Positions 63,641 through 64,000 of a stretch of 64,000 nucleotides of DNA are shown one piece after another. The number at the start of each line of letters is the position of its first letter. The stretch's first letter is position 1. The notes below the pieces were generated by a model that saw only the letters and a list, made by a program, of their open reading frames with translations, was not told the origin of the DNA and searched no databases. The position numbers and the translations under genes are program-made. This DNA is from AC-32 sp963754265 (lineage in GTDB: Bacteria; Actinomycetota; Thermoleophilia; Gaiellales; Gaiellaceae), in contig CAVWFB010000016.1 of the NCBI GenBank assembly GCA_963754265.1, forward strand, positions 558,001 to 622,000. Direction: 5' to 3'.

Positions 63641-64000
63641 CTAGACGACCTCGGCGAGCGCGTTCAGCACGTCCTGCATCACCACGCGCGTGCTGTTCTT
63701 GAAGCGGAAGTTGAACTCGGCGAAGCCGGCGACGCCCGCCGCCGCGCGGGTGCGCATGTAGGTCTCCCGCCAGACGTTCACCTTGCCTCGAGGAAGTCCC
63801 TGCGTGTTGCCGCCCAGACCGGGTGCAAGCCGGTAGCCGGGGGTCATGCCCGCCACGTACCTCCGCGCGAGCGAGCGGCGGACCGGGCCTCCGCGGCTGA
63901 GTTGCCTCTGACCCGAAGCCTCTCTCCGCGCGGCGGCGCGTGGGTCGCCGACGAACTCCGGATACTCCTCTCCGATCAACCCGAGGCAGGCGCGGTCGAG
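63641..64000 (-). CDS. C-terminal fragment of an unrecognised protein
   Basis: The minus-strand frame is open from the window edge to the stop at 63641, so the start lies beyond base 64000. About 119 residues are visible, ending with AGFAEFNFRFKNSTRVVMQD and VLNALAEVV. The sequence is basic with no membrane segment, Cys pair or recognisable catalytic motif. Codon use matches its neighbours. I cannot name the family; only its C-terminus is present. Confidence 0.6.
   Translation of the reverse strand, partial: LDRACLGLIGEEYPEFVGDPRAAARREASGQRQLSRGGPVRRSLARRYVAGMTPGYRLAPGLGGNTQGLPRGKVNVWRETYMRTRAAAGVAGFAEFNFRFKNSTRVVMQDVLNALAEVV

Overview
The window is 64 kb of high-GC, gene-dense bacterial DNA. 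Many genes start with GTG, and many neighbours share 4-base ATGA or GTGA junctions. The families present point to an Actinomycetota genome, most likely class Thermoleophilia (Gaiellales or Solirubrobacterales-like). They include a BTAD regulator fused to a solute-binding protein, an adenylate cyclase fused to an alpha/beta-hydrolase domain, an AddAB-like helicase-nuclease, a baeRF-type release-factor relative and a type IB topoisomerase. This placement is inference; there is no rRNA to confirm it.

Layout. (1) 0-6.8 kb: the end of an APC permease, a dimethylglycine/sarcosine-dehydrogenase-like FAD-GcvT protein, a choline-kinase-like phosphotransferase, a HAD phosphatase, a cysteine-synthase-like PLP enzyme and a DMT transporter. 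(2) 7-11.5 kb: small proteins, a cysteine-dioxygenase-like cupin diverging from an M24 peptidase, a GFA protein and a class C beta-lactamase-like hydrolase. (3) 11.6-17.3 kb: two tandem PYROXD2-like FAD oxidoreductases diverging from two GcvT-family proteins, the first resembling DMSP demethylase DmdA. With region 1 this looks like tetrahydrofolate-linked demethylation of a methylated amine or sulfonium compound. (4) 17.3-22 kb: an MMPL transporter, a membrane protein and an adenylate cyclase.

(5) 22.0-32.2 kb is a mosaic accessory island. It ends at an intact initiator tRNA-Met gene (32116-32189) and contains three more copies of the 3' half of that tRNA with its terminator hairpin. Two of these copies are fused to part of a second tRNA (Thr-like, GGT) through a conserved spacer with helically phased TTCCGCC sites. 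The cargo between copies is an ATPase-GNAT fusion, an SDR enzyme, a methyltransferase, a BTAD-propeller-SBP5 receptor, secreted proteins and several gene remnants. No integrase remains in the window.

(6) 32.2-41.2 kb: a MarR/DHA2 efflux unit with a visible operator, a Ppx/GppA phosphatase, a CBS protein and glutamate dehydrogenase, a TetR-HIT-APC operon with a palindromic operator, tRNA-Leu(TAA), a His-rich membrane protein, and a promoter-terminator unit ahead of a CsbD-like gene. (7) 41.2-48.2 kb: rmuC, aconitase, a baeRF protein, trxB, a CorA variant and a zinc-ribbon/PAS protein. (8) 48.2-56.6 kb: a DNA-repair block (nth, addA, addB), a zinc ribbon and topoisomerase IB. (9) 56.6-64 kb: an isocitrate/isopropylmalate-type dehydrogenase, an HD-GYP protein, a four-gene overlapping operon (ggt-GNAT-DedA-phosphoesterase), a large membrane protein and an unrecognised C-terminal fragment.

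Six genes contain a single-base frameshift that splits an otherwise continuous family match (near 2670, 4706, 29440, 30470, 31295 and 60203). Whether these are assembly errors or real lesions cannot be decided from the sequence alone.
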